Assembly (NCBI RefSeq): GCF_035582795.1
Contig: NC_134367.1
Location: 110,718,062 to 110,782,061 of the forward strand
DNA: 64,000 nt
Reading direction: 5' to 3'
Source: Mycteria americana
Taxonomy: Eukaryota > Chordata > Aves > Ciconiiformes > Ciconiidae
A program made the position numbers and the translations under genes. Positions 27,701-37,117 of the stretch are shown here, piece by piece. Position 1 is the first letter of the stretch. The number at the start of each line of letters is the position of its first letter. The notes below the pieces were generated by a model, which worked only from the letters and a program-made list of their open reading frames with translations, was not told where the DNA came from and made no database searches.

Positions 27701-28444
27701 TGGAAAGAGCTAGCAAACCGGCGCTTCAGCCCCTGCCCCCTGGGAGCAGCTCCCTGACTTTCTCCCCAAGAGCACAGCTCAGGAACACCTCGGGAGGCTT
27801 TAACAGCAGCGGTTCACTCTTAACTCCGCTTCCTCCAGCTCTGCCCCCTAAGGGGGGAAAGTAAAAAAAACACAGTAAATAAGTGCAAGCACTGGGGGTT
27901 TGGGTTTTTTTTTTTGTTTTGTTTTTTTTTTTTTTTTTTTTTTAAGCTGGTGTGCTTTAGCTCCTGCCGACTTATTTTACAACCTCAGGGACTTCCACAC
28001 CAGCGGAGCGCACGGCGCCAATTCCAGCGCTGCTTTTACAGCCTTAATGGCATTTCCAGCTCGAGAAAGCGAATTCCCACAGTTCGCAATTCCTCTATTG
28101 CGGCTCATCCCGCTATTGCTCGGCTCGCACCGCCCGGCGTGTGCACCCGCCGCTACCAGCCTCTTCTCCCCCGCTTTCCGAAAATCACGTCCCGGGGCTC
28201 CACGCCGCCCGCTGCATCGCCTCCTCCCGGGGCACACGCCGCGGCGGCGGCGGCGGGGGGGTGCGGCTGAAGCCCCAGCAGACACGCGGGGGTCCAGCTT
28301 CAAACCCCGCTCGGCCACGGCAGCAGCCTGCTGGGGTACAGCCTCCTCCCGCCCGTGGGCTGCGACACCCCCCCCCCCCCCACACACACACACACACACG
28401 CGGGAAGCGCCCACTCACCAGGGCAGGGGACACAGCACAGACAT
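18504..28444 (-). CDS. LBH: LBH transcription cofactor (spliced from three exons)
   Basis: Joining 28444-28419, 27551-27449 and 18704-18504 gives 330 bases: 109 codons plus TAA. LBH is a small, acidic, largely disordered nuclear protein. In other vertebrates it acts as a transcriptional coregulator in heart, limb and progenitor cells and is a reported Wnt target. Recognition rests on the near-identical core: PDYLRS in exon 2, GLSPRKDGLSYQ just before the exon 2/3 junction, then IFPDPSDFDR, CKLKDRLPSIVVEPTEG and VESGELRWPPEEFLVQ in exon 3. Human LBH is 105 residues; the extra length here comes mainly from a run of nine glutamates near the C-terminus. The first eight residues (MSVLCPLP) differ from mammals, as expected for this variable exon. 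All splice sites are GT-AG and the phases agree. Confidence 0.96.
18705..27448 (-). other. LBH: LBH intron 2
   Basis: An 8.7-kb intron bounded by CAG|GTAAGTG at 27449/27448 and TTTCAG at 18705. It contains a poly(A) stretch (plus strand 21438-21457) and no open frame with recognisable coding character. Regulatory elements may be present but cannot be identified without alignment. Confidence 0.85.
21438..21457 (+). repeat. Poly(A) tract in LBH intron 2
   Basis: Twenty consecutive A on the plus strand, followed by CAACAAACC. It could be a retroposon tail, but no element body was recognised beside it. Confidence 0.8.
27449..27551 (-). CDS. LBH: LBH coding exon 2
   Basis: 103 bases, entered in phase 2 from exon 1 (TG|C completes Cys9) and leaving in phase 0 after Gln43. 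It encodes PDYLRSAEMTEVMMN and then the segment ending GLSPRKDGLSYQ. The acceptor is TTTCTAG and the donor CAG|GTAAGTG. The methionines in EMTEV and VMM lie within a conserved region and are not taken as the start, because exon 1 supplies an upstream in-frame ATG. Confidence 0.95.
27905..27943 (+). repeat. Poly(T) tract in LBH intron 1
   Basis: About 39 bases of nearly pure T with two interrupting G. On the LBH strand it is poly(A), compatible with an old retroposon tail, but no element body was recognised. Confidence 0.8.
28368..28399 (+). repeat. C tract followed by (AC)9 microsatellite
   Basis: Fourteen C run directly into nine AC dinucleotides, about 20 bp inside intron 1 from the LBH exon 1 donor. 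It is likely to be length-polymorphic and prone to sequencing error. Confidence 0.9.
28419..28444 (-). CDS. LBH: LBH coding exon 1
   Basis: 26 coding bases, ATG TCT GTG CTG TGT CCC CTG CCC TG, ending at a consensus donor (TG|GTGAGT). They encode MSVLCPLP plus the first two bases of Cys9. The ATG is the only one in frame between the putative promoter and the donor. Phase and peptide both agree with exon 2. The amino-terminal residues vary among LBH proteins, so this short exon rests on splice logic and position more than on similarity. Confidence 0.88.
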
Positions 28445-28656
28445 GAAGTCCCGGCGGAGGCTGCCCCGCGCCCTCGGGGGTGGGGGGTGGCGGGAGGGGC
28501 ACCCAGGCGCACGGCGCTGCCCCGCGGGCGGAGCGGCTGAGCGGCACCGGCGGGCGCTGCGGGTCGCTGCTGCGCTGCCCGGGACGGGACGGGACTGCCC
28601 GGCCCCGCCGCTGCCGCCGCTGCCTCCGTCTGAGCCCAGCGGCCGCTGCCGCGCTG

Positions 28657-28666
28657 CCTTAAATGG
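28657..28666 (-). promoter_or_regulatory. LBH: CArG box overlapping a TATA-like core
   Basis: The minus strand reads CCATTTAAGG, an exact match to the SRF consensus CC(A/T)6GG, with the TTTAA core doubling as a TATA-like element. It sits about 210 bp 5' of the LBH start codon, which would place transcription initiation near 28630. Binding is inferred, not shown. Confidence 0.55.
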
Positions 28667-28708
28667 CCCCGGGGGGCGGGGCCCGACCCGCGTCCCCGCC
28701 CCCCTGCT

Positions 28709-28716
28709 TGACGTCA
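28709..28716. promoter_or_regulatory. LBH: Palindromic CRE (TGACGTCA)
   Basis: A perfect 8-bp CREB/ATF site lies 43 bp upstream of the CArG/TATA-like element in the LBH promoter orientation. Full palindromic CREs within 200 bp of a start site, in a CpG island, are the class most often functional. No binding data are available here. Confidence 0.6.
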
Positions 28717-28818
28717 ACTTTTTCATGAATGGCTTCGGCGCACGCTGCCTTGGGGGGGCGGGGGGGTGGTGCGTGTCCCCGTGCTCGCCCTGTCTCGCGA
28801 GCGGGAGGCGGTGGCGGG

Positions 28819-28844
28819 CCCGGCCCGGCCCGGCCCGGCCCGGC
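28819..28844. repeat. (CCCGG)n pentanucleotide repeat
   Basis: About five tandem CCCGG units in the upstream part of the LBH CpG island. A CpG-containing short tandem repeat next to a promoter is a plausible polymorphic or unstable tract. Confidence 0.85.
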
Positions 28845-29209
28845 GGGTTCATCGCCCTGGCTGTGCGGGCCGAGGTGGGGTGCGGCCCCCCCCCAGAACG
28901 GCCACTGGGTGCCGGCCGGCGCGGGGATGCGGCCAGCACCACTGCGGGCATCACCCGGGCCGGCGCCGGGCTGCATCTGCGGGAGGCGAAACCCCCTTCC
29001 TGGGCGGGATGGCGGGCGGAGGCCTGGGGCAGGCCGGGGGCAAAGGCGGAGCGTGAGCCGGCCCGCCGCGGCAGCCAGGGAGGGCTCCGGCACACGCTCG
29101 TGGCCCGGAGAGGTGGCAGCGGCCGCCCATCCCTGCTGCTCTGAGCACCTTCTGTGCCCAGCACCTCCAGCTGGAGTAGAAGCGGAGTGAGCAGCTTCGC
29201 CAGGCCGAG

Positions 29210-29219
29210 CTATATTTGG
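29210..29219 (+). promoter_or_regulatory. Degenerate CArG-like element
   Basis: CTATATTTGG differs from CC(A/T)6GG at one position and lies about 550 bp upstream of the proximal CArG box. A GCAAAACAATG segment follows. This is a weak call based on motif match alone. Confidence 0.25.
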
Positions 29220-31039
29220 CAAAACAATGCGGATCAATAACGGGAAGGCGCAGGAGGAGAAGGAGGCGAATCCATTTGCTGCCCGGGAAGCGCGAGCAGC
29301 GCGGGCAGCTGTAGGTGAAGCACGTTTCCTGCCTTCCCCTCCCGGCATGGAACTGCTGGGAGGCCAAGCACATCTTTAGGCGAAAGGCCTGGGCACCCCC
29401 AAACCCAGCTGAAGTCCTGACTGTGTGCCTCGATCCCCGATGGTGCTCAGGCAGCCTCCTACGGAAGGGGCTCTGCGGGCATGGCGCTTGGCCACGGGAC
29501 GGGCCAGGCCCTCCAAGGCTGCTGAGAGATGCTGGGTGGTTTTGGGGACTGCTCTCCGCTCTGTTTGCTCACCCAGTGAGCAGTATCGTGCTGCGTGCCG
29601 GCAGGTAAAGCTCCGCGCAGGGACAGTTTTTGTTCCACCCGTCGCTCCGTGCTGCTGCTCAGACTTTGCCAGCAAAGTGGATAACCAAGCACGCAACTGC
29701 AAACGCTTCTAGCGTTACCGTGCCTCACCTTCAAATGCGGAGCACCCAGCTGCCGCAGCACTTCACATACCCCTTATTTGCCCCAGTGTTTAAGTGCTAA
29801 CAAATGCAAGTTCAGTGTTTCCGAAGGGAAGCTTTGCCCTCAGCTCCACTCAGCCAACCCCCAGACTGTATATAAATGTGTACATACATACGTGCATGCG
29901 TTTCCTCAGACCGGATAATTTAATCTTCTTAGATTCATATTATATAATGGCAGCGTATGTGGGTGTTTTACATCAGGCTTCAGCAAGCTGCTGCTTTGTG
30001 CCAGATTAAAATGAATCACAAGGAGCTGATCTAGCCCCTGCGGATGCGTGGAAATTCAGGTGGGTGCGGGTGAGCTCGCTGCAAAGGGCCACCGGTAACC
30101 TTCCACAAGCTTAATGGGAGGGAGGCAGCAGGGTGGACGCAGTGCACACAGTCTCCTTGCCCCCGTCAAGCCTCCTGACAACGGGATTTGGAGCCGGGGA
30201 GAGGAGTAAGAAGACAGCCAAGTCTCCAAAGCACTGGGGAAACGGCTCCCCTGCATTTCGCTGGCCTGGCCGCCGGGACCCCCTCTCCCTGCTGCGTACC
30301 CTGGGATGCACGTGCTCACGCTTACTGGCTTTGCTAATTTCTGCCCTAAGAGAACACAAAGACTTGGCTTTTAAAAGACTTTTTTGAAGCTGAATGGTCT
30401 ACGTCAGTGCCTGGTGGTATGTGCAGGGGCTGGCAGACCACTCTGGGAGAAGGAGAGAGGCAGAGTGCTTCAGGCGATGCCAATCCATATTATGAGGTCT
30501 CTTAAAGTTAACTTTACAGCCTGCCCTGAGTGCCTTCATATCCCACTGTCTCCAGCTGAAACGTGGGATGCGAGATGGGGCCATAGCTCAATTCCATGGG
30601 ATGTTTCATCAGAAACAAGCCTGCCTGTCTCCCTCAGACATACACATACTTGCTATGGATTTCCTGGTCTTGTCCATAAAAAAAAAATAAGCCAATGAAA
30701 AACCCACATGCCCCCAAGTCCCTTTTGCACCAGGCACACCGAGTTGTCTCTCTAAATGCCCTCCTACACTCGGCAGTGCTTGAGGTCCAAGGTTTTCCCC
30801 TCCTTGGAAAGCATGTTCTTTTAAATATCTAATTCTTGATACACCCGAGCCCCTGAAGGAGACCTAGGGACAGGACCGGGGCTCGCCCTCCCCTCCTTCC
30901 ACCCTCCAGGGCTCCCGCAGCCACCGCTGAGAAAAAGCAGCTCAGCTCAGCTCTTCACCCGTGTCCTCTGGACCCATGTTTTGCCATCCCAGCTGGCACA
31001 GGCAGATAGTTTTGTGCTTCCACCTAGATAACAGCCTTT

Positions 31040-31059
31040 GGGGGGGGGGGGGGGGGGGG
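31040..31059 (+). repeat. Poly(G) tract (20 G)
   Basis: Twenty consecutive G. It could form a G-quadruplex, and its length is likely to vary between reads and individuals. Confidence 0.9.
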
Positions 31060-32572
31060 AGGGGAGACGACAAAAATCCCCAGGCACGTACGTGCTGAGG
31101 GCGCGGATTACTTCGCAGCGACTTGGTGAGAACATCGGCCCTGGCCCTGGCCAATTCCCATTGGGAGGCCTGGGGATCGGTGCTTTTATTGCTCGCTTTG
31201 GCTCTAAGCCACCACGAGATTTATTCGTGTGATTAACCATAAGCGCGTTAATAGTCCTTTTGAAAGAAAAGGCACACCTCCCGTGATTTCCATCAACCGC
31301 GCTTGGGTGCTTTGCTGCATCAGGCGCGGCTTAAACCCCCCCCAAAAGTGTAATGTTTCTTGGGTGAGGTGTGTACCTGGAATGCTGCACCTTTGGCCCT
31401 TCCCTTAGGGGAAGTCTTTGTGAAGGTATTCAGGTATCCCAGGGACAGGGGACGTTTTATAAGCCTGGGGAGGTGTCCTCCATGCAAGGGAGTTGTCCTA
31501 TAATAGCTATGCCTCCTTCTTCTTTGCTTGCCCCAGCCGGGTATGAAAAGCTGGGGCTACAGAGGTGGAGCAGGAGGAGCTGTTATACCCTCATCTGCAG
31601 CACCTACCTTAATAAGAACAAGCTTTCCCTTGTAGATAAACCTTTATATCAATGTCTGGGCTGAAAGCGAAGGAGCCCCATTAACCCTCAAGCTGCTGAG
31701 CCTTAGAAATCCGCGTGTCCAAGCAATCAGTTTTCATTAAGCCCCAGATCCTTTTGGCCATATTCTCACTCCTCTCAGGGGGCGAAGCAAGAGGAGTTTC
31801 CCGCCATCCGTGGCTCCACAGCCACGAAGCAGTACACGGCAGGAGAGAATAAAATGGGATCTGATCAAAGTATTAATTAATTAATCAATCGCAAATGAGA
31901 ATGAACCACTGTGCTCTTCCTCTGCTCCAGTGACGGGAGCAAGATGTAAGCTCTTCAAAGCGCCATTTTTTTGCCTCTTGTTTTCAGCCAGTTCTAGTAA
32001 ATGGAGCCCAGCCTGCCCTGATTTCCACTTCTTTCCTCATCTCAGGTGCTCACCAGACTCCTGTTTCACTCCTGCCTGCTTTTGCATTAAACACTTGGGA
32101 CTACCTGGTCACCTGGGGGTAGAAGCAGCAGCACTTGGACTCTCAGCTGGGTAAACTGATTTCCAGGGCACTGAGCTGATTGAAACCAGATGAGCTCTCA
32201 TGCCTTTTTTTTTTTTTCTTCAGTTAATTTTATAAATCTCTGTAATGTTTGGGGTTTTGGGACAGTATAAACCAACGGAGGAGAAACAAGTGATAACAAC
32301 CGTTCACTTGTACATTAAAAATCAGCAGCAATCTAGCAGGAGCAGCACGCCGGAGAAGAACAGACCATCGCTATCCCCACAGAAGGCACTTGTGCATAGC
32401 CAGAGCCGAGGAGAAATAAAACTACTGGGGGGTCATTTCCCCAGGTTTTCCCCTAACCTGCTTGCAACGTGTGAGGTTTTCGTTGCATTTACCTTCAACC
32501 ATGCAAATATAACCATACTACTCGTCCAGATTTAGATCCAACGGCCACAGGGGCTAACCGCACGGTAGCCAT

Positions 32573-32614
32573 GGGGCTGAGCGTCCCTGCAGCGGGGCTG
32601 AGCATCCCTGCAGC
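32573..32614. repeat. 21-bp tandem duplication
   Basis: Two adjacent copies of a 21-bp unit beginning GGGGCTGAGC (32573-32593, 32594-32614) differ at one base. Confidence 0.8.
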
Positions 32615-33818
32615 AGCGCTGGCATCCCAGACCCTCCGCAGCCATACACGCTGCCACCTCCCTTTTGCTGGGGGGATAAGTAAGGCTGCGTGAGGCGACG
32701 TGACCGGCACAGGGTCACCCCCGGGGTCACCTCCATTCGGGAGCGGAGCTCGCTGGCTCCTGTCTCCCAGCCAGCATCGCGAATCCTACGGGGAACATTT
32801 CCTAGTGAAAAAATAAACTCTTCCCACTCGGAATTTAAAAACAAAACCATGGAAACATTGCTCTCCATCCTAATGTTCCGCAAAAAGTTATTTTAACAAA
32901 TTTAAATTTGGGGCTCGATTTGACCGGCTGGTGCCCTTTGAAATAGTTGAATCCAGGCCATCGCCGCAACCATGTCAGAGCCAGGCCTCGAGCTCCAGCT
33001 CGCCTGACACCCCTGCCAGCACCCGGGACGTTAAATCCCCCCTCCTCAGTTGAGAGGGCAGCGGTGGTCAGCCTCTCCCCGATTCCTGGTACCTGCACCC
33101 ATGGGAGCTGTTGTGCACCATGCAGGAGCTTGCTTTGCTCCCCCATGTTTCATGGCCTCCTATAAATAGTTTGCGTACCCGGGCATGCTACGGACAGGTT
33201 GAAACCACTGCCATCCACAGCCTGCCACCTCGGTAGCGTCACCGGAGACTGTCTCATAGGCCTCTGCCCAGCAAAAGCTTCCTAAGAGGCAGTGCCTACT
33301 GCTCAAACAAACCCTGGGCTGTCCCTGCACGGCCCTATCTGCGCCTGACCCAGCACGAACCCTCTCCTCTCTGTGCTTGTGGCGCACGGTCTATTTATTT
33401 CCTTGGAAAAAAAAATAGGCTCTCACGGTGTCACTCTTTCCAGCCACTTTCCACGCAACATCACATTTCACGGTGACTTCCAGATGGTGCTTGAGAAGAA
33501 AAAGCCACTCAACGTGCAGCCGTCCTGCCCCGCACGCCTGGTTGCGAGGCGGGTTGGGGAGCAGAGAGGAAAAATGGGGTTTGTGCCCCAAGTCAAGAAG
33601 CAAGGAGGATGGATACAGCTGGCAGAGCAGAGGGTTTGATTTTATGGACCTGGATGGGCTGCTCAGGGGCTGGGAATTGGATCTGCTTTTGCAACGTTGC
33701 CTCTGGTTTTATTTTACACTGATGCCCAGGAAAGAAGGGGCCGTGGTGGGAGCCGAGCCCGCAGCCCTCCGGCAAGGCTGGCCCGGGAGGGCTCAGCAAG
33801 TTTCAATCCAGCTCTGCA

Positions 33819-33893
33819 GGCCCAATTCAGCAAAGCCCTTAAGCTTGTCCTGATAATTAAGTTTGTGCTTAAGGGCTTTACTGAATTGGGGCC
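33819..33893. repeat. Near-perfect inverted repeat, MITE-like hairpin
   Basis: The left arm (33819-33844) begins GGCCCAATTCAGCAAAGCCC. The right arm (33867-33893) is its reverse complement except for one mismatch and one extra base. The 22-base spacer is AT-rich. The arms can fold into a 26-bp stem. The AATTCAGCAAAG...CTTAAGC wording resembles palindromic non-autonomous DNA transposon remnants that I associate with amniote genomes; that family link is from memory and unverified. Confidence 0.7.
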
Positions 33894-36800
33894 TTTGCTT
33901 GCGCGGTGACAGCTGCTGTAGATAACCGGGAGGAGAGCGGCGGGGGCGGCGATGGAGGGGAGGAAAGGACAGAGGATACGGTCGCATCTCTGGCTTGAGA
34001 AACCTAAAATATGATGACCCTATTTTGTCCATGGTTTTCCTCACTTTTCTTCTCCGTTGCTAAAGATAGTGCAGCTCATTAGCCCCATGCCCATCCTGGC
34101 CAGTGTTTCACCCAGCGCCTGGTCCTGGACGTGCCCCCACGTAGCCTACAGGCTTCCCGGGCACGTCCGTCACTTGGGGCTCGTCGCTGGGAGGGGGACA
34201 AGGGGAAGGCGATGCCTGCAAAGCTCTTCCCTGACTTTCTGTGTGGGCACAGCATAAAAATCCTGGAGGACGGGGAGAGGGGCAGAGGAAGGGGGTATAA
34301 AAGCAGTCCATGCCCTTGTTTTCTGTGCTGTTAAAAACTAGCGATTGCTTGGGGGGGGGGTATCTTTCTTGGAGCCCACAGCTGAGAGGCTGAAACAGCA
34401 CCATCTTTACTCTTCCCTGGCCCTCTCCCTTGCCCGCTGCTCCCACCAGATGGGCACAGTTGTTTTGCAATAAGGTGAAGTCCACTGAGCAGCAGCGAAT
34501 CAGTCCCGAAACCCAGGGCATGGGGGTTTGATGGGGACCTCACGTGGCTTAGATGTCCCACTAGCACCTCCTTCAGGTTCCTGCAAAAGGAGGTGTCATC
34601 TCCATCCTTCTGCTGAACCCTGGCAGCACTCGCAGGAGATCTGCTCTGAAACAGCGTGGATAAGCAGCAGAGCCCATGTTCAGGGGAGGAGAACGCGTCC
34701 TCGCTGGTCTGCTCTGGAGATGCACCGAGGACCCAGCGTCCGCAAGGAAGCCAGCAGGAGATGCGAGCTCTCAGCTCGCCTCCGGATCATGCCAATACAA
34801 AAGGACACATTAAGAACAAAGAGTGTCTGGGTTAATATTTATATTCTGTCAGGGGAAGTGAAATGCATTTTGGCTGAAATCAGTGTATGGAATATATTTT
34901 CATTTAAAAAATTGAATCCCTTACTAAATCACTGCATTTCACCTTTTCATTACACTAGGGTTTTATTTGTTAACGGGTTTATTTTTTTTAACAGGGTGTC
35001 CTGCTGTTTTTATTTCCCTTTTTTAATCTGTTGGTCAGAGGAGTAGTTCCCTGAGAAGAGCTGACCCTCGAGGCAACACCAGCCCTCCCCACGTTCTGGC
35101 GGGTCACTTGCTAGCACCAGGGAGACGGCAGGGGCCTGAGAAACGCAGAGGCGAGTCCCCTGCCTAAGAGGGAGAGAGGCAACGTGTAAATCCAAGCATC
35201 AAGAAGGCCCCAAAACCCAGGCGCTGACTGGGGGAATTTATTGCTTCTGTAGGATCTCGTCTCTGCTGTTGTACTTGTTTGGCTCTGCTGCCGTAATTAA
35301 AGCAATGCGGCTCTCCGCTGTGGCTGCTGCTATAATAGCACAAAGCAGCTTTTACACCAGTAATACTATTTTTGCAGGGAAAGAGGACTAACGTTATCAA
35401 TGTCAGGCACATCTGTCCCAATATAACTGAGCCAACGCTCTAGCTTTGGCTACTCTAAGTGCAGGTAAACCATCGCGTCCCCACCACAAAGTGTGGGAGA
35501 GGCTGAACGGGTGGGTGCAAGGCAGCCCCCAGGATTTTCCCCAGCGGGGTTAGCTTCGTTAAAAAGAGTTGAAAGGACTGAGGAGAGAAAATCAGTACTG
35601 AAAGTTTAATGAAGTTAGGAGGATAGTTGCTCACCCAGCATTCAGCCCCAAGCTCCACTGGTTGTTGGATAAAAGCCTTTTAAAGGCAGACTCGGAAGAG
35701 CTACGTCCACGGTGCAGATGAGGGGCAGAGGACACCTGGACCAGGATGCGCTGGGAGGTCTGACTCCGCGCAGGCATCCAGCTCCTCTGGGTTCGTGGTA
35801 CGTCCAGGCTCGGGGAGTGGATCCAGGCACTCGGGAGAGAGGGACTCTGACCGCACGGGTCTTCGCGATGCTTGTCTCCCTGCTCTCTCCTGCGTGTGTG
35901 CAAGAGCCAGCGTGGTCCCGTATGGTCATGAGCTTGTCCCATCCCGGTCTTGATGAAAGGTTCTTACTGGCGCCTATTAAATCAAACCACGATGCTCAGC
36001 ACCGACCTTAACTCTAACCTAAAAAGACCTACATCTGTCAAGAAGCAAGAAGCAATCCCATGAAATCCTCAGCTTCCTACTTAGGAGCAGAGGCTAGTTA
36101 TCCTTTTGCCTTCCGCCCTGAGAGCTCGCTAAGACGGAGTTCAATGCAGTAATTGCTTCTTTGGGGACTCGAGGAATGAATAGCTAAAGTAGCTCAGCTC
36201 TGCAGTCCTGCGCCTACCCAGCGGCAACTCTTCCCTCCCTTTCCGAAGGCTGCAACCTGGCCCCGACGGGGACAAGTGTTCCTGCTCCCGGTGAGGCATC
36301 TTGCTCCCTGCTTCATGACCCACCGCCCAGAATAACCATGTAGCAGGACGGTTCCTCCCTCCCCTCGTCCACCACTACTCCTGCCGCTCCCAAAGCAGCA
36401 GGGAAAGGACCTCGGCCCCAGGTCCTCACATCCCGTACGGTTACAGATGTGGGGGTGGGGGACAGTCTTCACCATGTAACCCCTTCTTCCAGCAAGGCCC
36501 CCAGCGAGGGTCACTGCGGTTAGTTTTGCACGGCTCTGGGCACTTCCCAAGGCAAGAAGCGGCCGATGGCTGCTGTCCTCTGCCAGCTGCATCGTCTGGT
36601 CAGCCCACAGGGGAAGGGACGGGCTTTGTCTTAAATCTGTCACTGCTGTTGAAAAACTGTAATCAGCCAGCTCAGTCATGCCACAACAGAAGAGACAAAT
36701 TCTCTGCTCACCTACCTCTACCGACCTCGGTGCAATTGCACCAGGGGAAAACCCACCCCCTTTGCCCCGCTGCGGGTACCGCTCCCAGCTGCTGAGGGTA

Positions 36801-37074
36801 CCCAGGACAGGCGGTGGCCCCCGTCCCACCCCGTGCCCGTAGGTGGGGGCAGCTCCCCTACCTGCCACTGAAACCTGGGCACTGAAACTCCTGCCGATAG
36901 CACCTTAGGGGAAAATCGCCTCCAGAGCTGCACCAGCGGCGCGAGCTGATGCTCGCGCAGGGCTTTGAGTCATTTTGGAGCGATGTCAGGCACACTAAAG
37001 CTGCACCTGCAGCCCTGGTGAGCAGGGCCCCGGCCTGGAAAGCGGCTGGCTGCCGAGGTCTGGATCCACGGTTC

Positions 37075-37117
37075 TCCTCCTCCTCCTCCTCCTCCTCCTC
37101 CTCCTCCTCCTCCTCCT
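37075..37117 (+). repeat. (TCC)14 microsatellite
   Basis: About 14 uninterrupted TCC units, the longest trinucleotide repeat in the window, within CpG-rich intergenic DNA. Confidence 0.95.

Larger units (their letters stand above)
27552..28418 (-). other. LBH: LBH intron 1
   Basis: An 867-bp intron with donor CCCTG|GTGAGT and acceptor TTTCTAG. Its 5' half is part of the CpG island and holds a C-tract plus an (AC)9 microsatellite; further in it contains an approximately 39-base T-rich tract (plus strand 27905-27943). Confidence 0.9.
27960..29200. promoter_or_regulatory. LBH: CpG island spanning the LBH promoter and exon 1
   Basis: CG dinucleotides are dense from about 28.0 to 29.2 kb and sparse on both sides. 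The island covers LBH exon 1, its inferred 5'UTR (about 28445-28635) and several hundred bases upstream. It includes G-rich runs on the plus strand (28476-28499, 28749-28768) that could form G-quadruplexes on the template strand. Long plus-strand frames in it are a by-product of GC richness. Confidence 0.85.

Noticed and set aside
27900-29144. 414-codon plus-strand ORF across the LBH CpG island
   Set aside because: It begins in a poly(T) tract translated as Phe repeats, runs antisense to LBH exon 1, and is long only because GC-rich DNA has few stops. Other frames in the same interval are equally long.
28415-29164. 249-codon minus-strand ORF including LBH exon 1
   Set aside because: Its last codons coincide with MSVLCPLP of LBH, but the upstream part is Pro/Arg/Ala/Gly-rich translation of the CpG island and promoter. 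A CArG/TATA-like core lies inside it, and no N-terminal extension of LBH is known.
36194-36868. 224-codon minus-strand ORF
   Set aside because: No recognisable motif and low-complexity Gly/Ser/Arg content; no promoter or splice support.
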